Source: an uncultured Lachnospiraceae bacterium (GTDB taxonomy: Bacteria; Bacillota; Clostridia; Lachnospirales; Lachnospiraceae). Taken from it: a DNA stretch of 31,710 nucleotides. The notes under the pieces are model-generated. The model was not told the origin of the DNA. It saw only the letters and a program-made list of their open reading frames with translations, and did no database searches. Below are positions 1 through 7,780 of this stretch, in pieces; the first letter of the stretch is position 1, and the number at the start of each line of letters is the position of its first letter. The stretch lies in the NCBI GenBank assembly GCA_959022495.1, contig CAUEYX010000034.1, positions 1-31,710 of the forward strand, read 5' to 3'. Position numbers and translations under genes: made by a program.

Positions 1-38
1 TTCTTTTGAAATAAATTCAAAAAAAGGGTTGACAAACA

Positions 39-2306
39 TTAGCAAGATTTCACATTCTTGAAGGTCACATTCTGGCAGTACTGCATATGAATCCCGAGCT
101 GCTCTCTATCTTCAGCGTTTTCCGCATCAGCCAATTTGTCTGCCCCGCCATCCGCCTTTGCCGGCTCCGTGCCGCCCGAGATCCGTATATCCCGGAAAGC
201 CACGTTCCTGAGATGGTATTCCTTTTCTTCGAATCCGCACAGTTCCATGGCCTCGCACGGTTCCATCCGGTCCTCTGCCTCGTTGAGCATGCTCCGGGTG
301 ATATCAATGTCCGTGAAACTGCAGTTCTCAAATACCGGCGGATGCGGACCCGCGATGCCGTCGTCGTTATATCCCACGGAGTGGAAGAGAAGCCGCGGAA
401 CAATACAGTGGGCCGCATGGATCTCTTTTACATATCCCCCCCGCTTCCTGGTGGCTTTGATCTCAATGCCGTTTGCCGAGTGTTCCAGGTCGCAGTTCCA
501 GATTTTTACATCACGGATTCCGCCGGACATCTCACTTCCCAGGGCAAACCCGTGCCCGAACAGACATTTACAGTCAAAGATGCGGATGTGCTCGCAGGGC
601 CTGTTGATGACATTCCCTTCCGGATTTTTGCCTGCTTTGACAGCCACCGCGTCATCCCCGGTGTCAAAGGTGCAGTTAAAGATCGTACAGTTCCGGGAAG
701 AATCTGGGTCCCACCCGTCCCCGTTCCAGATATTCCTGGACTGGAAATGACAGCTGTAGGTCACGATATTTTGAGAATAAATCATGTGCACATTCCAGCT
801 TGCCCCGTTTTTTAAGGTCACTCCGCTGATGGAGATATTCTCCGCGTTGCAGATGTGGAAAAGCCGCGGGCGCACCCTCCCGGGAATAGTATCCGCATTT
901 TCGTATTCCTGTATCCTGCTTCCCAGCTCTTCCAGATAATCCTTTAAGCGTTCCCGCTCCGCCTCAATCACCCTCTCCGCTAAGAGCCTGCCGCCGCCTT
1001 CAATGGTCCCGCCGCCGCGGATGACCACATTACGGCTGGCAGCATCGGCAGTGTGGTCCACTTCTCCCAGGTTCAAAAGACCACTTAAACACTCCATTTC
1101 CGTGCCCTCGAATCGGCTCCAGATTCTGGGCAGATAGTCGTCCGGCTCCGCTGTGCCCTTAAGCACGGCTCCCTGATCCAGATACAGTTCCATATCACTG
1201 TGGAGGCGCAGAGAACCGGTCATGTATATCCCTTCCGGGAAATACACTGCCTGGTCTGCCCCGCAGTCATCGATGGCCCGCTGGAGGGCTTCTGTATTCA
1301 CTGTCCGGCCGTCTCCTTTGGCGTAGTAAGGCGCCCGGGTGACGTCGATCCTTTCTTTCACAGTCTTCGTGCGGCAGTAGAACCTGGCCTTCTGGAGCTC
1401 CTGCGCGCCCTTCACGGCGCGCAGGCACACTTCATAATCCGTGTCCGCTTCCAGGCCTTCTATGCTGTAATGGCTCTGCCCGGTCTCTCCTGCTTTGGCG
1501 CCGTTTACCCAGACCTCATATACCGTATCTGCCTGCTCCGAGAGTTCCTGCTCCGGCAGCTCCCAGTACAGCATCACCCCGTGGTCCTGGGCGTCCCAGC
1601 CGATTTCCCGGAAGCGGAACTGTTCCGTCTTCTTAAGAACATCGGAGACAAACGGCAGGTAGAACTCCCGGACCGCCTCAAAGTTGGGGTGTGTCCCCGT
1701 CGGATTTTCCCCGGGTGCGGGAATACCGTCTTTGAGCACGTCAAAAGAATACTTCCGGCACATTGCTTCATCTGCTGTATCCAGCGCGCAGTCCGCATAC
1801 AGATCCGCCGCCGTGACCCCCATACGGGCACAGACTGTCATCTCAATCCTGTGCAGCGCTTCCTGGACAGCCCGGTCCCGGTATCCCAGGCGGTGGGCCG
1901 CCACATACACAACTTTCGCGCGCTCCCATGTCCGCTGAATGGTGTCAATGGTCCTGCGGAACGCGCCGGCAAATGTGTCCGTATCAAGGCTGTCGTCCTC
2001 CGGGCTTCCCAGACGTTCCATCACAGGCCCATATGCATCGTTGGTTCCCCCGTCAAATACGACGTAATCCGGGTCCAGCCCATCTTCGGCTGCCATTTTG
2101 ATCTGATCCTCAAGGATCATCCCCCCGAGCCCCTCTGCGTCGATCGGGCTGCCCGGCATGACGCAGGCCCCGTTGTTGGCGTATTTACGCACAGACATGC
2201 CTTCCTGCTCTGCCACAAACTCCATAAATCCTGCCTTTTTATATAAATGTCCGTCCACGATGCTGTCGCCGAACGTAACTACCTTTTTCCCTATTAAAAT
2301 TCCCAT
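39..2306 (-). CDS. SGNH esterase - FN3 - GH28 polygalacturonase fusion
   Basis: A 755-residue cytoplasmic-looking protein with no signal peptide, in three parts. Residues 1-230 are an SGNH/GDSL hydrolase: GDS with Ser15, a Gly61-Gly62 pair, GGTND with Asn89, and a GTHPN block with His206. The Asp expected three residues before that His is Thr203. Residues about 230-315 look like a fibronectin type III domain. Residues about 320-755 are a GH28 right-handed beta-helix: NGDGWDP (Asp530, Asp533), GDDAVAVK (Asp551-Asp552), GHG (His585) and an IEIKATRKRGG segment (Lys617). GH28 enzymes hydrolyse galacturonan or rhamnogalacturonan, and SGNH enzymes often deacetylate pectin, so a combined deacetylation and hydrolysis role is inferred. 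AGGAG lies 10 bases before the ATG. It is the last gene of the transporter operon, 58 bases after the GH115-like gene. No signal peptide suggests it acts on imported oligosaccharides. Confidence 0.88.
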   Translation of the reverse strand: MGILIGKKVVTFGDSIVDGHLYKKAGFMEFVAEQEGMSVRKYANNGACVMPGSPIDAEGLGGMILEDQIKMAAEDGLDPDYVVFDGGTNDAYGPVMERLGSPEDDSLDTDTFAGAFRRTIDTIQRTWERAKVVYVAAHRLGYRDRAVQEALHRIEMTVCARMGVTAADLYADCALDTADEAMCRKYSFDVLKDGIPAPGENPTGTHPNFEAVREFYLPFVSDVLKKTEQFRFREIGWDAQDHGVMLYWELPEQELSEQADTVYEVWVNGAKAGETGQSHYSIEGLEADTDYEVCLRAVKGAQELQKARFYCRTKTVKERIDVTRAPYYAKGDGRTVNTEALQRAIDDCGADQAVYFPEGIYMTGSLRLHSDMELYLDQGAVLKGTAEPDDYLPRIWSRFEGTEMECLSGLLNLGEVDHTADAASRNVVIRGGGTIEGGGRLLAERVIEAERERLKDYLEELGSRIQEYENADTIPGRVRPRLFHICNAENISISGVTLKNGASWNVHMIYSQNIVTYSCHFQSRNIWNGDGWDPDSSRNCTIFNCTFDTGDDAVAVKAGKNPEGNVINRPCEHIRIFDCKCLFGHGFALGSEMSGGIRDVKIWNCDLEHSANGIEIKATRKRGGYVKEIHAAHCIVPRLLFHSVGYNDDGIAGPHPPVFENCSFTDIDITRSMLNEAEDRMEPCEAMELCGFEEKEYHLRNVAFRDIRISGGTEPAKADGGADKLADAENAEDREQLGIHMQYCQNVTFKNVKSC

Positions 2307-2364
2307 TGTTTCTTTTCTCCTGGTTCCTGACTCCTGTTTTTTCTTCTTGTTTCCGGTCCCATCG

Positions 2365-4401
2365 TTAAATTATCATATCCGTGTCAAAGAGCTCCCTCTT
2401 CTTCATCAGTTCATAGATCTCTTCATCCGGAAGATGATTTTCTGTCATGAGGATCAGCATAATCCTGCGGTCTTCCTCCGAGTAAGTCAGCTCTCTCTGC
2501 CATTCATGGAAGTCCGGCCCGTCCCCGAGATTGCGCACATAGCTCATATAGCCTGCCAGCACCCACGCTGACTGTTTCACGTCGGTCAGGCATTCATTGG
2601 CGTAAAATCCGCCCCACTTCCCGTGTTCCCGGGCACGCATGGCATGGTCCCCGGCCAGGTATTCTTCCCTGGCCATTCCCCCGTAGAAGAACGCGTTCCT
2701 ATAATCCCCGTCCATGGCCGCCAGAAGGCTCCGGCAGATCAAATACGCTCCGGTAAAGCAGTGGTAATGAATCTGCCCGTGGAGCATCAGGGAATCCCGG
2801 AAGAGCCGCCGCGCATTTGGCCCTTTGATCTGTGCGTCCGCCGTCTCGCAGACATTCAGATAGTGCCGGTAGTTTTCGCTTCCTTTCCGGCAGATCTCCT
2901 CATAGACAAGCACCTGCTCTTTCAGCGTCCCGGCATCCGTCAGCCACAGCAGGTCCTCCGAGGCTTCCTTTGTCCCTTTCATGTACCGGGACACGAGCAT
3001 CCTTCCCACATGGGTGGAGAACTGATCCCCCGCATGGTCATCCTCATTCGGGCCGTACAGGACAGCCGCTTCGTGATATGCTTTCAGGCAGTCCGCGATC
3101 ATCCCTGCGTTTTCTCCGCCGAAATAGGTCTTCCCGTACTCCTTCCTGTGCGATTCAATATCCACGGTGCCGTTCCGCCACATGTGGGCGATAAAGTCCA
3201 GATAATATGTGTGCGGCTTTACATTGGAGCTGTTGATGATCCAGTAGTCCCGGCAGCCGTTCTCCATCGTGTTTTGAAGTTCTCTCTCCACGAACTCCGG
3301 CGCATTCTGGAGCATAGTAATATGGTTTGCCGCCTGAAGATCATAGAAGGATACATGATAATAAATCCCGTTCTTTCCCGGGTCGTCTCTGTGCGGAAGG
3401 GCCGGTATCCTGGGGTTGTGGTTCCACTGCCTCCTGGTGACCATCTTTCCGAATCCATTGTCCGCCCAGATCTTGATCACATCATCCGGCAGAGTCAGAT
3501 ATCCCTGCTGGTACAGTTCCATGGTCTCACCGTACAGATTGGTACAGCACTTGGCATCCGGGAGTTTCCCCTTGACCATATCATACTGCACCCGGATCAG
3601 GTTCCCCAGCAGCCGCCCCCGCGCCTCCGGCGTGTCATACGCCGGATCATCCTCCCAGAAAGGGCGGTCTCCCTGCCCGCGGAACCCCAGATTCCACACA
3701 ACATTTAAGTCCTTCTGTTCCTCGATGCCCTTTTCCCAGAGCCCGCGGAACTTTTCTCCGTGGGCATCATATGACGCTTCCAGCCCGGGGTACGCGCGGG
3801 CAAACATCTCCGCCCCCAGAGGTTCCGCGTGATGATGGGTGATATACAGCCCCATATCAGACGCGAGCTTCCTGTATCTGCGGGAGTTCTTATCCGTACC
3901 CGGGATCACCATATTGCCGCCGCACCGCAGCAGTGCTTCAAACACCATCTCCCAGGGCTTTTCTTCGCTGTAATCGACCTCCCATGTCTTCAGCAGCACC
4001 TCGTCGTTTACAAACCAGCCTCTCAGATGAACCGGGAATGGTTTGGAAGATACACAGAAGTCTTCCGGAACCGGATAGGCCTCCCGCTTTTTAAATTCCT
4101 GGTCATTCCAGAACCAGAAGTCTGTAACCCCGAGAATATTCCTGCTGATCTCGTAGATTCCGTATACGAAGCCGAGATCACTTCCCGCGCTTAATTTCAG
4201 CTGATTCTTCTCCTTAACTGCAATGAGCAGGAAACACTCATCGCCAAGTGCTTCCTGCTCAAGAAGGAGCTGAATCCCCGGGTCCGCCGTCGGCTCACAT
4301 GTATTCTGTATATCTCTTCTCAGATCATCCAGCGCATGCTCCACAGCCGCGGAGCGGACCTGTGATATTATGTTTAAATTTTGATTCAGCATTAATCCCA
4401 T
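2365..4401 (-). CDS. GH115-family alpha-glucuronidase-like protein
   Basis: A 678-residue protein with the GH115 layout. An N-terminal domain ends in a YGIYEISRNILGVTDFWFW segment (about 80-98). It is followed by the HLRGWFVNDE motif that opens the TIM-barrel catalytic domain, an ITHHHAEPLG motif, and a NLGFRGQGDRPFWEDD stretch like the GMRGDGDEPM motif of the family. Characterised GH115 enzymes remove 4-O-methyl-glucuronic acid from xylan and are usually longer (roughly 800-980 residues), so this is a short member and the substrate here may differ. No signal peptide is visible, implying intracellular action on imported glycans. The ATG is 6 bases after the permease stop, with AGGGG overlapping that stop, so the two are probably translationally coupled. 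An alternative ATG lies three codons in. Confidence 0.75.
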   Translation of the reverse strand: MGLMLNQNLNIISQVRSAAVEHALDDLRRDIQNTCEPTADPGIQLLLEQEALGDECFLLIAVKEKNQLKLSAGSDLGFVYGIYEISRNILGVTDFWFWNDQEFKKREAYPVPEDFCVSSKPFPVHLRGWFVNDEVLLKTWEVDYSEEKPWEMVFEALLRCGGNMVIPGTDKNSRRYRKLASDMGLYITHHHAEPLGAEMFARAYPGLEASYDAHGEKFRGLWEKGIEEQKDLNVVWNLGFRGQGDRPFWEDDPAYDTPEARGRLLGNLIRVQYDMVKGKLPDAKCCTNLYGETMELYQQGYLTLPDDVIKIWADNGFGKMVTRRQWNHNPRIPALPHRDDPGKNGIYYHVSFYDLQAANHITMLQNAPEFVERELQNTMENGCRDYWIINSSNVKPHTYYLDFIAHMWRNGTVDIESHRKEYGKTYFGGENAGMIADCLKAYHEAAVLYGPNEDDHAGDQFSTHVGRMLVSRYMKGTKEASEDLLWLTDAGTLKEQVLVYEEICRKGSENYRHYLNVCETADAQIKGPNARRLFRDSLMLHGQIHYHCFTGAYLICRSLLAAMDGDYRNAFFYGGMAREEYLAGDHAMRAREHGKWGGFYANECLTDVKQSAWVLAGYMSYVRNLGDGPDFHEWQRELTYSEEDRRIMLILMTENHLPDEEIYELMKKRELFDTDMII

Positions 4402-4407
4402 GATGTC

Positions 4408-5262
4408 TTACCCCTTAATACCATCCATCGCGATACCTTCTACAAGATATCTCTGGAATATGATGAAGATAACCAGCGCCGGCAGCAATGACAAAAGTGA
4501 CATCGCGAACAGCGCGCCGTAGTTATTGTAAGTATTCGGGTCAAGGAACAGGTTCAGGGCCAGTGACAGCGTGAACTTGCTCGGTGTGTTCATAAAGATC
4601 AGCGGCTGGAAGAAATCCTGCCATACCCAGTAAAACGCGAAGATCGATGCTGTCATGATCGCCGGTTTTACAACCGGTACAAGAATTCGGAACAGGATCG
4701 AGATCTTGCCGCATCCGTCGATCTCTGCCGCCTCGTCCAGCTCCTTCGGCACACCGCGGAAAAACTGTACCAGCATAAAGATAAAGAATGCGGTACCGAA
4801 GAACCAGGGGAGTATCAGGGCAATTCTGGTATCAACCAGGTTCAGTCTTCTTAAGATAATATACTGCGGTACGACCATGACCTGTGACGGAATCATCAAT
4901 GTAACCATAACACAGGAGAACCAGAAATTACCGCCACGGAATTTAATCCTCGTAAACGCGTATGCCGCGAGAAGTGAGATAAACACACAGCCGATCATCG
5001 CGATTACAGTAACAAATACCGTATTTCCCAGGAATGTCAGGAAAGAAACTCCCGCCACGCCTTCCCACGCGTTCATATAGTTTGTCGCCGCGTCAAACAC
5101 TTCCGGGATCAGGGAATATGTATTGGTAAACATGGTCTCATTGCTCTTAAATGAACTTGCCAGAAGCCAGAGCATCGGATAGATCATCAAAAAGCCGACC
5201 GCGCATGCAACGATATGGAATATGACGGCGTCCGCCTTTCTTTTCTTTCTCATACTCTTCAT
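4408..5262 (-). CDS. Carbohydrate ABC transporter permease, MalG-type
   Basis: A 284-residue integral membrane protein with about six hydrophobic segments. The EAA loop (ELDEAAEIDGCGKISILFRI, about 175-194) docks the ATPase in the MalG/CUT1 permease family. It pairs with the MalF-type permease encoded just upstream. Start choice: a first ATG at 5268 overlaps the stop of the upstream gene but lies only about 3 bases after GGAGG. The ATG at 5262 (MKSMRKKRK) has the normal 9-base spacing, so it is preferred. The operon contains no ATPase gene; CUT1 importers of Firmicutes commonly share an MsmK-type ATPase encoded elsewhere. Confidence 0.92.
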   Translation of the reverse strand: MKSMRKKRKADAVIFHIVACAVGFLMIYPMLWLLASSFKSNETMFTNTYSLIPEVFDAATNYMNAWEGVAGVSFLTFLGNTVFVTVIAMIGCVFISLLAAYAFTRIKFRGGNFWFSCVMVTLMIPSQVMVVPQYIILRRLNLVDTRIALILPWFFGTAFFIFMLVQFFRGVPKELDEAAEIDGCGKISILFRILVPVVKPAIMTASIFAFYWVWQDFFQPLIFMNTPSKFTLSLALNLFLDPNTYNNYGALFAMSLLSLLPALVIFIIFQRYLVEGIAMDGIKG

Positions 5263-5264
5263 GA

Positions 5265-6170
5265 TCATTCTCCTCCCGACTCATAGTAAACCCAGTTATT
5301 CTGCGTCTTGAACAGGACAACCGTAAATACCGCAATGATAATTACCAGAATCCATGCAAGGGCACAGCTGTAACCCATATCAAAGTACGTAAACGCGCGG
5401 CGGTACAGGTATAATACGTAAGAAAGCGTGCTGTCCAGAGGACCGCCGTCCGTGATAACATAACTCTCTGTGAACACACGGAAACCATTCACCATCTGAA
5501 GGATCAGATTGAAGAAAATGGTCGGTGTCAGCATCGGCAGTGTGATCTTGAAAAAGATCGTTGGTTTCTTTGCCCCATCCACCATGGCGGATTCGTATAA
5601 GGAACCAGGGATCTGCTTTAACGCCGCCAGGAAGATCAGCATGGATGATCCGAACTGCCATACACCCATCAGGATGATAACAGCCAGCGCTGTCTTCGGG
5701 TTGCCCAGCAGTGATACGTCCTGCTCGATGCCAAGCACGGAAAGAAGGGACATAACAACACCCTTATTACCGAAAATCTGCTGCCATACGATTGATACAG
5801 CAATACTTCCACCGATGATGGACGGAATATAGTAAATCGTTCTGTACAGTCCCAGTCCCCTGTGCTTTGTATTGAGAAGCATTGCCACCACCAGGGCGAA
5901 CGCAAGACGGAGGGGTACAAGGAAAATCGTATAAATAAATGTAACCTTCAATGCCTGCCAGAATGTATCATCATTCGTAAAGATACGGACATAATTGGCA
6001 AAACCGATTACCTTCGCGTCATTCAGGAGGTTATAATCGGTAAATGAATAATATATGGAGATCAGCATCGGAAGGAAGTACATCAGCACGAAACCAAACA
6101 GCCACGGCGCAAGCATTACATACCCGGCTATATTGTCCCGGCGCTTATAAGCTTTAATCTTATTCTTCAT
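5265..6170 (-). CDS. Carbohydrate ABC transporter permease, MalF-type
   Basis: A 301-residue membrane permease of the CUT1 sugar-transporter family, with an N-terminal helix at about 15-43, further helices, and an EAA loop at about 192-215 (LYESAMVDGAKKPTIFFKI). The stop codon overlaps or abuts the start of the MalG-type gene, typical of a co-translated heterodimer. AGAGG lies about 10 bases before the ATG. The solute-binding protein gene is upstream, separated by a stable stem-loop. The GH115 and GH28 neighbours indicate that the imported substrate is a uronic-acid-containing oligosaccharide, which is inference from context. Confidence 0.93.
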   Translation of the reverse strand: MKNKIKAYKRRDNIAGYVMLAPWLFGFVLMYFLPMLISIYYSFTDYNLLNDAKVIGFANYVRIFTNDDTFWQALKVTFIYTIFLVPLRLAFALVVAMLLNTKHRGLGLYRTIYYIPSIIGGSIAVSIVWQQIFGNKGVVMSLLSVLGIEQDVSLLGNPKTALAVIILMGVWQFGSSMLIFLAALKQIPGSLYESAMVDGAKKPTIFFKITLPMLTPTIFFNLILQMVNGFRVFTESYVITDGGPLDSTLSYVLYLYRRAFTYFDMGYSCALAWILVIIIAVFTVVLFKTQNNWVYYESGGE

Positions 6171-6191
6171 TTTCTTTACCTCTTCTTTATC

Positions 6192-6234
6192 ATGGGGACA
6201 GAAGGGACTCTATCCAAGCCCCTTCTGTCCCCAT
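6192..6234 (-). repeat. 15-bp perfect stem-loop between binding-protein and permease genes
   Basis: ATGGGGACAGAAGGG at 6192-6206 is exactly complementary to 6220-6234, with a 13-base loop. On the transcribed strand no U-run follows, so it does not look like a full terminator. Its position between the binding-protein gene and the permease genes matches known mRNA-stabilising or partial-attenuation hairpins that raise binding-protein levels over permeases. The GGGGACAG/CTGTCCCC ends also resemble bacterial REP-type palindromes. Confidence 0.7.
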
Positions 6235-6277
6235 ACATGAAATCTCTTTTCAGCCATTCATCAAAAGCCTGACTATA

Positions 6278-7612
6278 TTATCCGTTATTTCTTTCCAGGA
6301 TATCATCCGCCTGTGTTCTGAAAGATGCAGCTGCTTCTTCTGCTGTTGCCTGACCATACATTACGCTGTTTCCTGCATCGTTGAATGCTTTATTGATCTC
6401 AGCGATTCCGCCCGGATCTGCTGCCGGACACTCGCCCGCGATCTCTGTTACCTTATCAACATAATCAAACATATCGATCATCGTCTGGCTGACATCTTCT
6501 TTGCCCTTCAGGTAGTCACGGATCTCAGAGGAGATCGGCACACCTCTCTCAGCCATGATGATGTCGTTTGCTTCTTCGGAGTTGATCATCCAGTCGATGA
6601 ATTTCGCGCACTCTTCTTTCACCTTTGAAGACTCAGATACACTCCAGAACATACCTGGTTTCAGCCACATCGCGTTGTTCTCGTCCGCGCCCGGCATCAG
6701 CGCCAGTTTCAGGTTCTCGTTGGAAGCAGCAACCTTGTTCGGGTATGTATTCCACTCAAGTGTTGTTCCAGCTTCGCCGGTTACAACCGGAAGAGACTCG
6801 ATACCAAGTGTAGCGATCTGAGACTGCTCGTCCGGGTCCGGGGTAACATTGGCTGCTGCCATGTCTGCCCACATCTGGAAGTAATCTGCTAAGATGCTGT
6901 CATCTTCATACGCGAGAGCTGTTCCGTCTTCGTTGAACAGTGTCTCGCCATGCTGTCTTACATAGTAGTTGAAGAAGTTCATATCTCCGAATGGTCCAAT
7001 GGTTGCTGTCAGAGCGCTTTCCTGACCTGTCTTCTGAGAAACCGCAGTATTCAGCGCTACATAATCATCCCATGTCCAGTCGTCTGCCGGAGCTTCCACA
7101 CCTGCCTCCGCAAGCACATCCGGGTTGTATGTCACTGCAAGCGCGTTGGTTCCTGCTACGATACCAGCCATCTTTCCATCGATCAGTCCTGTGTTCAGAG
7201 TCGCGTCATCAACATTTGTTGTGTCGATTGTGCCGTCGTCAATGAATTCAGACAGGTCGGCCAGAGAACCGTTCTTCGCGTATGTAGCGATGTACAGGTA
7301 ATCCATCTGAACGATGTCCGGCATGCTTCCTGAAGCAGCCTGTGTGGAAAGTTTGTCAAAGTATCCTTCCCATCCTGCCGGAGTTGCCTCGAATGTTACG
7401 TCCGGGTTCTCCGCTGTGTAAGCGTCCAGAAGCTCCTGTGTGTAGGTGTGTCTGGAATCGCCGCCCCACCATGTGATCTTGATCGTTGTCTTTCCGTCGG
7501 AAGACGCTGATCCGCCGTCCGCGTCGTCATCGCTGCCGCCGCACGCTGCCAGGCTGAATACCATAGCGCCTGCAAGAAGCAGAGAAGCGAGCTTTTTCAT
7601 TCTCTTTTTCAT
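6278..7612 (-). CDS. Extracellular sugar-binding lipoprotein of ABC importer
   Basis: A 444-residue family-1 solute-binding protein. A Lys-rich start, a hydrophobic stretch and the lipobox LAAC with Cys24 mark a lipoprotein signal; an acidic and Ser-rich linker follows. The mature part has the fold signatures of CUT1 binding proteins (ITWWGGDSRHTYTQELLDAY near the N-terminus, ADDWTWDDY, and a C-terminal EEAAASFRTQADDIL helix). It delivers an oligosaccharide to the two permeases downstream. GGAGG is 7 bases before the ATG. It is the first gene of the operon, and its leader carries a small palindrome and an upstream pair of AAAACCGACTTTT motifs. Confidence 0.95.
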   Translation of the reverse strand: MKKRMKKLASLLLAGAMVFSLAACGGSDDDADGGSASSDGKTTIKITWWGGDSRHTYTQELLDAYTAENPDVTFEATPAGWEGYFDKLSTQAASGSMPDIVQMDYLYIATYAKNGSLADLSEFIDDGTIDTTNVDDATLNTGLIDGKMAGIVAGTNALAVTYNPDVLAEAGVEAPADDWTWDDYVALNTAVSQKTGQESALTATIGPFGDMNFFNYYVRQHGETLFNEDGTALAYEDDSILADYFQMWADMAAANVTPDPDEQSQIATLGIESLPVVTGEAGTTLEWNTYPNKVAASNENLKLALMPGADENNAMWLKPGMFWSVSESSKVKEECAKFIDWMINSEEANDIIMAERGVPISSEIRDYLKGKEDVSQTMIDMFDYVDKVTEIAGECPAADPGGIAEINKAFNDAGNSVMYGQATAEEAAASFRTQADDILERNNG

Positions 7613-7635
7613 CTCATATCCTCCTCTTAATTTCT

Positions 7636-7651
7636 GTCAACTTTTGTTGAC
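7636..7651. repeat. 16-bp palindrome in leader of the binding-protein gene
   Basis: GTCAAC-TTTT-GTTGAC is a perfect inverted repeat about 25 bases before the start codon. If the -10 at 7664-7669 is used, it lies at about +6 to +21. It could be an operator half-site pair or a 5' mRNA-stabilising hairpin. Confidence 0.5.
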
Positions 7652-7663
7652 CTTGATGACTCT

Positions 7664-7669
7664 ATTTTA
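7664..7669 (-). promoter_or_regulatory. Putative -10 (TAAAAT) of transporter operon
   Basis: On the minus strand TAAAAT lies about 50 bases before the start codon, with no good -35 at 17 bases. A weak -35 fits a promoter needing an activator. The paired AAAACCGACTTTT motifs lie roughly 70 and 88 bases upstream of the implied start site. Confidence 0.4.
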
Positions 7670-7716
7670 CTGTCCGTCCCGTGAAATAGGAATGGAATTA
7701 AAAGAGTATTTCCCTG

Positions 7717-7752
7717 TAAAAAACCGACTTTTTGAAAAAAACCGACTTTTTC
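7717..7752 (-). promoter_or_regulatory. Tandem AAAACCGACTTTT motif, candidate YesN operator
   Basis: Two copies of AAAAACCGACTTTTT (cores at 7724 and 7742, 18 bases apart) lie between the yesN-type gene and the transporter operon. The same core occurs upstream of the yesL-type operon and of the GH105 gene. AraC-family response regulators bind direct repeats, so a role as YesN site is inferred. Confidence 0.5.
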
Positions 7753-7780
7753 CAATTACTTTCAAAATGTGCTCAAACGG

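Noticed and set aside
1200..2246. Long open frame on the plus strand opposite the esterase-GH28 gene
   Set aside because: No family motif and no ribosome site; it mirrors codon bias of the real minus-strand gene. The same applies to 2623-3708, 24627-25460 and, on the minus strand, 30387-31346.
6192..6234. Full intrinsic terminator after the binding-protein gene
   Set aside because: No U-run follows on the transcribed strand and the permeases lack their own visible promoter.
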